A stretch of 26,200 nt of DNA from a virus, in IMG/VR virus record IMGVR_UViG_3300000116_000183, positions 1-26,200 of that record. One strand, 5' to 3'. A model generated the notes under the pieces. It did no database searches, was not told the origin of the DNA, and saw nothing but the letters and a program-made list of their open reading frames with translations. This document shows positions 14,727 through 21,179 of this stretch, one piece after another. Position numbers and translations under genes: made by a program. How positions within the stretch are numbered: position 1 is the stretch's first letter; every line of letters starts with the position of its first letter.

Positions 14727-14875
14727 TTCACTAATCCTCTTGTTATGTGAACTTCTTCTTTCGGCACGTAATAATAACAGTCCGCCACGGCCACGACGAT
14801 AAACGCGCAGACAGTAAATATGGTGCTGTAGTTCAGTTTTTCTTTGCCATAAGAAATTTCTCTGCATTCGTTCAT
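14723..14875 (-). CDS. 50-aa membrane protein
   Basis: The frame reads MNECREISYGKEKLNYSTIF, then a hydrophobic helix (TVCAFIVVAVADCYYYV) and a charged tail. Both ends overlap neighbours as ATGA, giving a tightly coupled run of three small genes (14872, 14723, 14388). That coupling is the main evidence that it is real. Confidence 0.6.
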   Translation of the reverse strand: MNECREISYGKEKLNYSTIFTVCAFIVVAVADCYYYVPKEEVHITRGLVK

Positions 14876-15072
14876 TTGATTTTATTTCCTACTTTATCCA
14901 TAATGCAATATTCTTGCACATTGTCATAACTGCTTGATTCGATGATGGCGTTATTCACAGCTCGATATGATCTATAGACACGTTTCGCAACCTTAAGATC
15001 ATATGTTCGAAACACAATCGTGTGTGCTATACCACTAGCATTTGAATCTATTCTATTTACTGTGTATAGCAT
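14872..15072 (-). CDS. Small hypothetical protein
   Basis: 66 aa from MLYTVNRIDSNASGIAHTIV. The frame opens at 15141, but that ATG is buried in a stem-loop. The ATG at 15072 has GGAGA five bases upstream, so I prefer it; one at 15084 is also possible. A helical basic part (DLKVAKRVYRSYRAVNNAII) is visible. No family recognised. Confidence 0.55.
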   Translation of the reverse strand: MLYTVNRIDSNASGIAHTIVFRTYDLKVAKRVYRSYRAVNNAIIESSSYDNVQEYCIMDKVGNKIK

Positions 15073-15101
15073 TTCTGTCTCCATTGGTAAGTACTTGATA
15101 T

Positions 15102-15165
15102 GCGACTGCCCCACATCGGAATGAAAGGAAAGATTCTGCATGATCGCTCATGCAAGGACAGTCGC
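15102..15165 (-). repeat. Nested inverted repeats in a leader
   Basis: Outer arms GCGACTG (15102-15108) and CAGTCGC (15159-15165). An inner perfect 7-bp stem TGCATGA/TCATGCA (15137-15143 and 15148-15154) has a TCGC loop. The structure lies between two minus-strand genes and covers the first possible ATG of the downstream frame, so it may act on translation or partly terminate the upstream unit. Confidence 0.6.
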
Positions 15166-15176
15166 TTATAAAACAC

Positions 15177-15353
15177 TCATCTTGTTGCTGCTTTGACCAA
15201 CGACCAACCATTCATACTTGTTATGATCAATCGTTGCTGTAATTTAGAACTTAACACCAAACCTACCTCATTGTCAACTTTGAAATAGACAACCCACTTG
15301 GATCTGGTATCTAGTTCATTCTCAAGCACGTCTCCTATCTCAATATTTATCAT
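15177..15353 (-). CDS. 58-aa hypothetical protein
   Basis: The frame reads MINIEIGDVLENELDTRSKW and continues VVYFKVDNEVGLVLSSKLQQ, a short beta-barrel-like pattern. GGATGAG lies before the ATG, and the start overlaps the stop of the tiny ORF at 15350. No family recognised. Confidence 0.6.
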   Translation of the reverse strand: MINIEIGDVLENELDTRSKWVVYFKVDNEVGLVLSSKLQQRLIITSMNGWSLVKAATR

Positions 15354-15445
15354 TTGAACTCATCCATTAATTGTTCACGGGTGCCACAAAGGACACCCAT
15401 GGTCATGAGAAAAAGTTCACTGGCAGTATCAGGATCAACCGACAA
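15350..15445 (-). CDS. Possible 31-aa ORF or gene remnant
   Basis: From a TTG at 15445 the frame encodes SVDPDTASELFLMTMGVLCG and then TREQLMDEFK, which has protein-like helical character and ends in ATGA overlap with the next gene. It runs through the right arm of a terminator-like inverted repeat and has no clear ribosome site. A shorter start at 15403 or a decayed gene are equally possible. Confidence 0.3.
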   Translation of the reverse strand: MSVDPDTASELFLMTMGVLCGTREQLMDEFK

Positions 15446-15475
15446 TCATCAACGATGGTGGATACTGCCAGTGAA
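15411..15475 (-). terminator. 15-bp inverted repeat with T run
   Basis: TTCACTGGCAGTATC (15416-15430) and GATACTGCCAGTGAA (15461-15475) are perfect complements around a 30-base loop. On the minus strand the second arm is followed by CTTTTTCTC. It starts 6 bases after the stop of the 128-aa gene, so it probably ends that unit; the loop is unusually long. Confidence 0.65.
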
Positions 15476-15480
15476 TTATA

Positions 15481-15867
15481 TTAGGATGATTTTACCATCA
15501 CCAATTCACCATCTTCTTCAACTTCAACAGTGAACACTTCACCGCCAGTTTTGACTCGTTTGATACCTGCTAGGTTAATGCGACGGAATGCACCGTGCTC
15601 ACCATTAGCATCCACCTTCGTCATATCGTATGCAGTGATGACGTTATTGGCATTATCTGATGCCTTACGAACACCTGGTGCCAAACGATCAGCAGCCCAT
15701 TTCTTGGTGGCTGGTACGTTCAGACGATACGTTGAAGAAATCTCTTCACCCTTCTTTGAAACAACAACACCATTGACTTTTTTGTCGTTCTTACGTGTGG
15801 TCACGCAAGAGAAAATGGTGTTTTTCTTTGCAAGCTTCTTGAAGAATTCTTTAGCTGTCATAGTCAT
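15481..15867 (-). CDS. Hypothetical protein
   Basis: 128 aa, starting MTMTAKEFFKKLAKKNTIFS. A basic N-terminal helix is followed by a beta-rich body with many Val/Lys pairs (VNGVVVSKKGEEI, GGEVFTVEVEEDGELVMV). AAGG lies eight bases before the ATG, and it has its own promoter and terminator, so it is a single-gene unit and possibly well expressed. Charge distribution would suit nucleic-acid contact, but that is inference. No family recognised. Confidence 0.68.
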   Translation of the reverse strand: MTMTAKEFFKKLAKKNTIFSCVTTRKNDKKVNGVVVSKKGEEISSTYRLNVPATKKWAADRLAPGVRKASDNANNVITAYDMTKVDANGEHGAFRRINLAGIKRVKTGGEVFTVEVEEDGELVMVKSS

Positions 15868-15897
15868 TGTGTAACCTTTCTGATTTCCGATGATTGT

Positions 15898-15926
15898 AGT
15901 ATCTCACATCCTGTGATGGTAGTCAA
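15898..15926 (-). promoter_or_regulatory. Cassette-type promoter
   Basis: Minus strand: TTGACT (15921-15926), 17-bp spacer ending TGA, GATACT (15898-15903). The flanks AAAATAGTTC upstream and CAATCATCGGAAA downstream are shared with the other cassette copies. Confidence 0.75.
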
Positions 15927-15938
15927 GAACTATTTTCG

Positions 15939-16025
15939 TTAAAACGAACTTCCCACCAAAATAACTACGCACATAGTCAGTGCCACAACCATTGTCAGTA
16001 CTATAACCCATGTTGGAATGTGCAT
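15939..16025 (-). CDS. 28-aa membrane peptide
   Basis: The frame gives MHIPTWVIVLTMVVALTMCV then VILVGSSF, almost wholly a transmembrane helix. AAGGAA lies eight bases upstream, and the start overlaps the 56-aa gene stop (TAATG). Small, but the coupling and composition support it. Confidence 0.5.
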   Translation of the reverse strand: MHIPTWVIVLTMVVALTMCVVILVGSSF

Positions 16026-16195
16026 TATGTCTGTTCCTTAATCTCGATTGTCATGCCACTGGCAACTTCAAATATCAGTGATCGTTTACCGTACCTGATA
16101 TTTCTTGCGCCTGCGACTTCTGCAAACTTGTTGCCACCCAGTGATTCGAAGATCGTCTCTGCGATGGCTTTGTCAATTTCATTAACCGGTGTCAT
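16025..16195 (-). CDS. 56-aa hypothetical protein
   Basis: The frame reads MTPVNEIDKAIAETIFESLG and continues through AGARNIRYGKRSLIFEVASG. An N-terminal helix and C-terminal strands are suggested. It is the first gene after a full promoter-leader cassette, with GGAGAGACACA before the ATG. No family recognised. Confidence 0.65.
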   Translation of the reverse strand: MTPVNEIDKAIAETIFESLGGNKFAEVAGARNIRYGKRSLIFEVASGMTIEIKEQT

Positions 16196-16223
16196 TGTGT
16201 CTCTCCTTGTTTCCGATGATTAG

Positions 16224-16252
16224 ATAATCTCATATCCAACCACCGGAGTCAA
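16224..16252 (-). promoter_or_regulatory. Promoter-leader cassette copy
   Basis: TTGACT (16247-16252), 17 bp with TGA, GATTAT (16224-16229) on the minus strand, then the conserved leader CATCGGAAACAAGGAGA to the ATG at 16195. Confidence 0.82.
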
Positions 16253-16255
16253 GCA

Positions 16256-16489
16256 CTATTTTATCTTTTTCTTCTTCTGTATTTTTTCGAACGCTCTTTT
16301 TTGTTGTCTCGTCATCCTTAGACCAGTAGCCTTCATGTTTTCCAAATATAAATCATCGTGTCTAATTGGTCCCATCGTCATCGTTTTTTTAGGATCAGAT
16401 CTTGGGTGTCTACACAACATTATTATCTTTCCTTCTCTTTTCTTGGTTGCAATCTGCCGCTTCAAGTAGCGGATTTCTGTCATGCTCAT
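16256..16489 (-). CDS. Basic hypothetical protein
   Basis: 77 aa, starting MSMTEIRYLKRQIATKKREG and ending in a Lys run (FEKIQKKKKIK); strongly basic throughout. GAGG lies eight bases before the ATG at 16489; M3 is an alternative. The bases around its start are a 20-bp duplicate of the end of the leucine dehydrogenase gene, so it probably once followed that gene directly. No family recognised. Confidence 0.62.
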   Translation of the reverse strand: MSMTEIRYLKRQIATKKREGKIIMLCRHPRSDPKKTMTMGPIRHDDLYLENMKATGLRMTRQQKRAFEKIQKKKKIK

Positions 16490-16500
16490 CCTAGTAACCT
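16481..16500 (-). repeat. 20-bp direct repeat, copy 1
   Basis: Identical to 17016-17035. This copy carries the start of the 77-aa gene plus remnant codons for the dehydrogenase C-terminus (RLLG and stop). Confidence 0.85.
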
Positions 16501-16504
16501 CGCC

Positions 16505-16759
16505 CTACATGCTATTGTTTCTGTATAGTTCCATGATGGCATTTTTCGCATCCCATGTGAAACCATTACGATTCTTGATTTCGCCAGAAAACTGTAAAGC
16601 GAATTGACGGCCTTGCTCGTATGCCCACTGTGGACTGCGTGTGGTGTACCGATCATAATCTAAAGGCAAACCGCGACGAACTGAATTGAAACCAACCATG
16701 AAACCTTTGGCCGCGAAGATCGTGCGTGCCGTGGTCGTCCGTGTTGCTAGATTTCTCAT
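16505..16759 (-). CDS. Hypothetical protein
   Basis: 84 aa with a basic N-terminus (MRNLATRTTTARTIFAAKGF) and a GLPLDYDRYTTRSPQWAYEQ GRQFALQF segment resembling a short helical domain. It directly follows a promoter-leader cassette (GGAGACACACA before ATG) and sits inside the block flanked by the 20-bp repeats. No family recognised. Confidence 0.65.
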   Translation of the reverse strand: MRNLATRTTTARTIFAAKGFMVGFNSVRRGLPLDYDRYTTRSPQWAYEQGRQFALQFSGEIKNRNGFTWDAKNAIMELYRNNSM

Positions 16760-16787
16760 TGTGTGTCTCCTTGTTTCCGATGATTAG

Positions 16788-16816
16788 ATAATCTCATATC
16801 CAACCACCGGAGTCAA
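16788..16816 (-). promoter_or_regulatory. Promoter-leader cassette copy
   Basis: TTGACT (16811-16816), 17 bp with TGA, GATTAT (16788-16793) on the minus strand. From -35 to the ATG it is almost identical to the copy at 16224-16252. Confidence 0.82.
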
Positions 16817-16841
16817 GAACTATTTTATCTTTCCTTCTCAA

Positions 16842-16991
16842 TCAGCCGACCATTTCCATCACTTCTATATGCGAATCATACGTATCATCCCGCACCTTCT
16901 GTGCTTCACACAGTTTTCGATACGCTCCAATGATCTTGGTGCGTCCTCGTTGCCTTTGTGATACTATGAATACTGGTATCATGTCAGTCAT
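16842..16991 (-). CDS. 49-aa hypothetical protein
   Basis: From the ATG at 16991, with AAGGA about eight bases upstream: MTDMIPVFIVSQRQRGRTKI, then IGAYRKLCEAQKVRDDTYDS. An ATG nine bases earlier is too close to the ribosome site. It lies in the repeat-flanked block just downstream of the dehydrogenase gene. No family recognised. Confidence 0.55.
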   Translation of the reverse strand: MTDMIPVFIVSQRQRGRTKIIGAYRKLCEAQKVRDDTYDSHIEVMEMVG

Positions 16992-17015
16992 TAAGTCCAT
17001 CCTTAATTTGCTTTA

Positions 17016-17035
17016 CATGCTCATCCTAGTAACCT
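17016..17035 (-). repeat. 20-bp direct repeat, copy 2
   Basis: Identical to 16481-16500, 535 bp away. It contains the end of the leucine dehydrogenase gene; beyond its stop an ATG AGC ATG TAA remnant mirrors the start of the 77-aa gene. Confidence 0.85.
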
Positions 17036-18034
17036 TGCCATTGACATATCCATAGCCACAGAGTGTGTGTCCACATTGCCCTCATCTGCTAGTTTTAGGA
17101 TACTCAGTGTCCGATCCTTGATCGCATCTAGCTCAATCATATGATCATCACCCGTCACATCCTGGCACGCAGCAATAACACCACCCGCATTAACAATGAA
17201 ATCTGGTACATACAGAATACCCAATGATTTCAATGTCTTAGACACCGACGCAGGATACGTCAATTGATTGTTTGCAATACCACAGATTGCCTTACAATGC
17301 AACTGATCTGCAATTCTGGCGCTGATCACACCACCCAATGCACACGGCATAAGGACATCACAATCGGTGCGTAAGATGTCTTCACCAGAAGAATCTACAC
17401 TCGCAACACCTTCGAAGTCAAGTGCTTTCTTAACCACATCAGCATTGATATCGCTAACAGTAATGTTGCGCGCACCAGCTGCATGTAGTCTTTCGAGCAT
17501 GCCCCAGCCAGTCTGTCCTAATCCCTGGATGGCAAACGACATGTCCTTGATGTCCATGCCCATGAACTCAGAAAGCCCCTCCACGGCCTTGTATGCCCCT
17601 TTGGCGGTAGATCCTGAGATTGGTCGTTGAATACCACACACGTAAGGTGTTGCTTTCCCCACGATTTTCATATCTTCGATGGTAGTACCAACGTCGATCG
17701 CAGTGTAGTATTGCCCACCAAGTTCATTGATGTGATATCCAAATGCTTCGAACAGTTCTTTGCGATCTTTACCGTCCCAACGATTGGCAATAATCACCGA
17801 TTTACCGCCGCCCAATGGCAGATTGGCACATGAGTTTTTGTGCGTCATACCGGCAGACAGTCGCAGAACATCATCCATTGCTCGATTAGGATGATCGTAT
17901 TTTGTGAACCGACAACCACCCAAAGCAGGACCAAGACGGGTATCATGGATAGCAATGAAGCCTTGTAGTCGACCACCCAAGTCATTGAAGATAAAGCATT
18001 TTTCGTGATTGTCATAATACTCGTGCGTGAACAT
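17021..18034 (-). CDS. Leucine dehydrogenase-like (Glu/Leu/Phe/Val dehydrogenase)
   Basis: 337 aa. The family oxidatively deaminates branched-chain amino acids to 2-oxo acids with NAD+, reversibly. Visible: GPALGGCRFTKY, MTHKNSCANLPLGGGKSVII with both active-site Lys (about 66 and 78), TAIDVGTTIEDM with the catalytic Asp, the Rossmann turn QGLGQTGWG, LMPCALGGVI, CGIANNQL and PDFIVNAGGVI. Spacing of the two Lys and the Asp agrees with Bacillus LeuDH. All motifs look intact, so it should be active; leucine versus other amino acids is inference. The ATG at 18034 has AAGGG nine bases upstream and shares a base with the previous stop (TGATG). Confidence 0.9.
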   Translation of the reverse strand: MFTHEYYDNHEKCFIFNDLGGRLQGFIAIHDTRLGPALGGCRFTKYDHPNRAMDDVLRLSAGMTHKNSCANLPLGGGKSVIIANRWDGKDRKELFEAFGYHINELGGQYYTAIDVGTTIEDMKIVGKATPYVCGIQRPISGSTAKGAYKAVEGLSEFMGMDIKDMSFAIQGLGQTGWGMLERLHAAGARNITVSDINADVVKKALDFEGVASVDSSGEDILRTDCDVLMPCALGGVISARIADQLHCKAICGIANNQLTYPASVSKTLKSLGILYVPDFIVNAGGVIAACQDVTGDDHMIELDAIKDRTLSILKLADEGNVDTHSVAMDMSMARLLG

Positions 18035-18153
18035 CACATAATTCCCTTCTCGATTAGTGTTTCAATGATCCATACTGAGAATATGAAAAATCCCAGTAGA
18101 GTTGCGCATGCAGCTAGATAAGCTGCAATGCATTCTACTAATGGTTGTTTCAC
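18034..18153 (-). CDS. 39-aa membrane peptide
   Basis: From a GTG at 18153 overlapping the upstream stop (GTGA): (M)KQPLVECIAAYLAACATLLG, then FFIFSVWIIETLIEKGIM. One transmembrane helix. It bridges the secreted-protein gene and the dehydrogenase gene, overlapping both, which is the main support. Confidence 0.55.
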   Translation of the reverse strand: MKQPLVECIAAYLAACATLLGFFIFSVWIIETLIEKGIM

Positions 18154-18761
18154 CGCTTCATGTCTTTCATAAACTTGTTAGCACATTGGCGTTGATATTC
18201 ACCACTTACGTCAGTACCAGCCATATTCAGTTTCAACCACATATGTTTCCCGGTATTTTTGTGTGTGTAAATTTTGAGATACATTGTGCTTGCTCGACGA
18301 AATAGTGTTGTAACAACAGAGTATGGGATTGTCAATGAAAATGTTTCACCAGTACCACCATCGCGATTCCAGATATCTTCAAAATCTTTCCATACACCAT
18401 TAATCTTGTATCGTGTCACGACGCGAATGGCGCTACCTGCATTTTTCGAAACTTCTGGCCATTTGATTGAATAGTTGACATCAACTCCCTTTTTATTCTT
18501 ATCCAGCAGATCACTTACTATCGCATTGACAGAAAACATCGCTTGTCCATCGGCAGTAGGAAATGAAGTGAAAATCCCGCACGCAGCAGTAAATTCACCA
18601 TCAATGACAAATGCGTGTCCTGTTGTTTTCCACTCACCACTTGTTCTTGTTGCGAAAAATTGTTTGTGTTCAGTAACACCGGCCTTGGCATTCATTGTGC
18701 CGTATGTCATTGTTATTGCTGCCAAAATAACAATCACTGCGATTGTCTTGAAGACGTTCAT
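18150..18761 (-). CDS. Exported protein of unknown function
   Basis: 203 aa. N-terminal signal peptide MNVFKTIAVIVILAAITMTY with a likely cleavage after NAKA. The mature part is beta-rich with two Cys and a SVNAIVSDLLDKNKKGVDVN segment; it contains WNRDGGTGETFSLTIPYSVV. It resembles periplasmic stress or invasion-type small exported proteins only in general composition; no family claimed. AAGGAAATTATACA precedes the ATG. It is co-transcribed with the 39-aa peptide and the dehydrogenase. Confidence 0.72.
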   Translation of the reverse strand: MNVFKTIAVIVILAAITMTYGTMNAKAGVTEHKQFFATRTSGEWKTTGHAFVIDGEFTAACGIFTSFPTADGQAMFSVNAIVSDLLDKNKKGVDVNYSIKWPEVSKNAGSAIRVVTRYKINGVWKDFEDIWNRDGGTGETFSLTIPYSVVTTLFRRASTMYLKIYTHKNTGKHMWLKLNMAGTDVSGEYQRQCANKFMKDMKR

Positions 18762-18776
18762 TGTATAATTTCCTTC

Positions 18777-19064
18777 TTAGTTGTTGTGGACGTAATTGTA
18801 CGCTTTTACTAAGTCTCGTTCTAGCATATTAGGATCTGTGTAGATCCCAATCAATTCACCATTATGGTGTAGTGTATCATCGTCAGTTCCCAAGAATTCA
18901 TGAGCATATTCGGATGATATTTGAATTGTGCCTATGTCAATCACCTTATAGTAGTGCTCTACCTTCGATCCTGGTGGTGCCACAGTCTTATCAATTACCA
19001 ATGTACCACACATGATCGCTTCCAGCAACCATTCGTTCACAAATTCTCTTTCACCTTTATTCAT
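18777..19064 (-). CDS. Hypothetical protein
   Basis: 95 aa from MNKGEREFVNEWLLEAIMCG. It contains HYYKVIDIGTIQISSEYAHE and an acidic LGTDDDTLHHNGEL segment. The ATG shares a base with the upstream stop (TGATG), and GGAGGG lies nine bases before it. No family recognised. Confidence 0.66.
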   Translation of the reverse strand: MNKGEREFVNEWLLEAIMCGTLVIDKTVAPPGSKVEHYYKVIDIGTIQISSEYAHEFLGTDDDTLHHNGELIGIYTDPNMLERDLVKAYNYVHNN

Positions 19065-19393
19065 CACTCACCCTCCACCATAATTTTAGCCCGAAGATGT
19101 CTTTCCAAATTATAAAAATCATAAGTCATTCCAATGACATAAGATCCATCGTAGTGTGTTTGTGTGGGATCTCCCAGGCTATCTGTAAGATAATTCATTT
19201 GTTCTTCAGTCATTCGCTCGATTATAGCTGGTCCTTCGGAACAAAAGTGTGCTTTTGATGATCCTGGTTTTTCATCGAACATCAACAAACCAGTTGGTGC
19301 GTGTTTCATTTGTTTCGAGAATCGTTCTTTCACAAGTGGTGTCGCGTATGAACGCAATCTGTCTTGGTATCTGCTTTCCTTGGTGCTCTTCAT
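19064..19393 (-). CDS. Hypothetical protein downstream of speD
   Basis: 109 aa from MKSTKESRYQDRLRSYATPL. The frame opens at 19579, but the ATG at 19393 overlaps the speD stop as ATGA and has GAGGAA upstream. A C-terminal segment THYDGSYVIGMTYDFYNLER reads like a compact alpha/beta end. Its strict coupling to speD suggests shared regulation; no family recognised. Confidence 0.68.
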   Translation of the reverse strand: MKSTKESRYQDRLRSYATPLVKERFSKQMKHAPTGLLMFDEKPGSSKAHFCSEGPAIIERMTEEQMNYLTDSLGDPTQTHYDGSYVIGMTYDFYNLERHLRAKIMVEGE

Positions 19394-19851
19394 CGATCTT
19401 TCCTCAATGTTGATACCGCATTTGGATACGTGTATCCTCTGCCATACTTTGATTGTACACGATGTCTTGGTGCAAAACCGGCTTGTTCGAATACATCGAT
19501 CAACAAATCTAATGCTTTGAATGCATCGCAGTCGCCACACATATATATGTCGATCGTAGCCATACCATATTCCGGCCATGTGTGTACTGAGGCATGGCTT
19601 TCTGATAGCACAAACATTCCTGTGTAACCACCACCATCGAATGGTGATATATGCTTGTGGAGAATAGTTGCACCTACTTCTTCGATTACTACTTGCAGGC
19701 TACCCATGATGATGTCTGGATCGGTAAGTGGTGGCGCATGGTTATCCCAATATACATCAACAAACGCATGCTTACCAACATAATATGGCTGTTCAGCGTT
19801 GGTTACGGGTTTGTCCAAGTTCTTGTTTTTCTTAGCTTTTTGCTTTGCCAT
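19390..19851 (-). CDS. speD: S-adenosylmethionine decarboxylase proenzyme, class I prokaryotic
   Basis: 153 aa. AdoMet decarboxylase supplies decarboxylated AdoMet for spermidine synthesis. The self-cleavage motif SESHASVHTWPEYG is intact: cleavage before Ser85 forms the pyruvoyl cofactor. His90 and Cys105 fall at the spacings known for the T. maritima enzyme (Ser63, His68, Cys83). A Lys-rich N-terminal extension of about 25 residues is extra. No spermidine synthase is seen in the window, so the product probably feeds host enzymes. speD is known from some T4-like cyanophages. AGGAAA lies eight bases before the ATG, and a large hairpin lies just upstream. Confidence 0.94.
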   Translation of the reverse strand: MAKQKAKKNKNLDKPVTNAEQPYYVGKHAFVDVYWDNHAPPLTDPDIIMGSLQVVIEEVGATILHKHISPFDGGGYTGMFVLSESHASVHTWPEYGMATIDIYMCGDCDAFKALDLLIDVFEQAGFAPRHRVQSKYGRGYTYPNAVSTLRKDR

Positions 19852-19877
19852 GTTATGTTTCCTATTGTAACTAGGTT

Positions 19878-19926
19878 GGTTACACGTTGGTTACCGATCA
19901 ACAGCAAATGTAACCAACGTGTAACC
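19878..19926 (-). repeat. 17-bp perfect inverted repeat upstream of speD
   Basis: GGTTACACGTTGGTTAC (19878-19894) and GTAACCAACGTGTAACC (19910-19926) with a 15-base loop. No T run follows on the minus strand. GTTGGTTAC is repeated within the arm and again at 19798-19806 inside the speD start region. It separates the ATPase gene from speD and may be a processing, protein-binding or attenuating element. Confidence 0.8.
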
Positions 19927-19940
19927 ACTACATTTATTTA

Positions 19941-21077
19941 TTAGTATGGCACCTCGCTGTCGATGCCGCTTACGTCCATTGTCGAAGGATCGATCTTGTC
20001 ATAAAGATCTTTGAACGCTGCGCGGCTATCTTCATCGAATCGTGAGATGCAGAGATCGATTGCCTTGGCACGATCACTGAAGATCGAGAATGTGTGGACA
20101 ATGTGACAGAGGCGACGTGTGGTGATGACATCTTCGATACCATCATCTTCATATGTCTTGCGAATTGCATCTGCCCATACGATCAACATATGAGCGAATT
20201 GATCATCAATTTTACCATACAGCTCCATGTGCTTCATGATAATTTTCTTCTCAATTGCAGCATTTGGATATGGCTGGTTGAAAGTGATCACAAATCGTTC
20301 CAACAAAGCTTCATCCAAGATCCGTGCAGAGATGAACTTACCATCATCTGAACCGCGACCAAGTGTGTTACCAGTTGCGATAACAGTGAAGCCGGGTGCT
20401 GGTTTAACCAGTTCGCCTGTTTTCTTGATCAGGATAGGCTTGCCTTCAAGTACACCCTGTAGGCACATAAGAGGCCGCTCAGGACGATCAATCTCATCGA
20501 TGAGTAGAACTGCACCACGCTTCATTGCGCGGACCACCGGGCCTTCTGCGAAGACTGTCTCGCCATTCACAAGACGAAATCCACCGATCAGCGCATCTTC
20601 GTCTGTATCTTCTGAGATTTGAACACGGAGCATTTCGCGTCCGAGTTTGGCGCATGCCTGATCAACCATGAATGTCTTACCATTACCAGACAGACCAGCG
20701 ATCCAGATTGGGTAGAATTTGCCAGATCCAATGATGGTTTCAACATCGCGTGCATGGCCCCAACGAACATACTGATCGCTTTTTTCAGGTACAAAGATTT
20801 CTTCTCCGATTGGCTGTGCAACAGATGCAGCAGCAGGAGCAACATAATCGTCGTCATTATTTACGATGGCGAGTGCAGAGATACTATAATATCCCTTGTG
20901 GATCTTCGTCATTTTGTCTTGAATTTCTTTGACTTTATTTTGTGCTACGTTGTCCTGGTGGATACCGAGGACATAACCCATGACACGTTTGATGTCTAGT
21001 GTGTACACATCACCGATTGGAAATTCTTTGGCAAGTATTTCGATGACGCTTGCTTCTGTGTTAGTCAAGGTGGTCAT
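19941..21077 (-). CDS. CobS/MoxR-like AAA+ ATPase
   Basis: 378 aa from MTTLTNTEASV. The N-terminal part is followed by an AAA+ domain of the CobS/MoxR group: Walker A GLSGNGKTF, GPVVRAMKRGAVLLIDEIDR (Walker B), LQGVLEGKPILIKK, VIATGNTLGRGS (sensor 1) and DEALLERFVITF. CobS works with CobT in cobalt insertion; phage homologues pair with VWA proteins as generic remodelling machines. The ATG at 21077 has AAGGAA nine bases upstream; the frame opens at 21137 inside the promoter leader. Just upstream lies the HExxH/VWA gene, its likely partner. Confidence 0.88.
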   Translation of the reverse strand: MTTLTNTEASVIEILAKEFPIGDVYTLDIKRVMGYVLGIHQDNVAQNKVKEIQDKMTKIHKGYYSISALAIVNNDDDYVAPAAASVAQPIGEEIFVPEKSDQYVRWGHARDVETIIGSGKFYPIWIAGLSGNGKTFMVDQACAKLGREMLRVQISEDTDEDALIGGFRLVNGETVFAEGPVVRAMKRGAVLLIDEIDRPERPLMCLQGVLEGKPILIKKTGELVKPAPGFTVIATGNTLGRGSDDGKFISARILDEALLERFVITFNQPYPNAAIEKKIIMKHMELYGKIDDQFAHMLIVWADAIRKTYEDDGIEDVITTRRLCHIVHTFSIFSDRAKAIDLCISRFDEDSRAAFKDLYDKIDPSTMDVSGIDSEVPY

Positions 21078-21120
21078 TTTCAAGTTCCTTAGAAGTGTTT
21101 GCTGTTGTTTCCGATGATTA

Positions 21121-21149
21121 GTTATCGCATTTCCCAAAGGAGAAGTCCA
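21121..21149 (-). promoter_or_regulatory. Cassette-type promoter for the ATPase gene
   Basis: Minus strand: TGGACT (21144-21149), 17-bp spacer ending TGC, GATAAC (21121-21126), then TAATCATCGGAAACAA as in other cassettes. The -35 is immediately preceded by a palindrome. Confidence 0.65.
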
Positions 21150-21165
21150 ATCACAAAAATGTGAT
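21150..21165. promoter_or_regulatory. Palindrome abutting a -35 box (operator candidate)
   Basis: ATCACA-AAAA-TGTGAT. It touches the -35 box of the ATPase promoter. The site at 25211-25226 has the same arms, the same 4-base centre length and the same position relative to its -35. Confidence 0.6.
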
Positions 21166-21179
21166 CAGACTACTTCCTA

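Noticed and set aside
14726-14867. N-terminal extension of the exported protein gene to 14867
   Set aside because: The same bases encode a coupled 50-aa membrane protein in another frame, and the internal ATG starts a perfect signal peptide with a ribosome site.
20227-20622. 131-aa plus-strand ORF with Ser/Arg-rich translation
   Set aside because: Lies opposite the AAA+ core including Walker B and sensor 1 of the CobS-like gene; no independent ribosome site.
21150-21165. Rho-independent terminator after the VWA gene
   Set aside because: Only a 6-bp AT-rich stem and no T run on either strand; its contact with a -35 box, repeated at 25211, fits an operator better.
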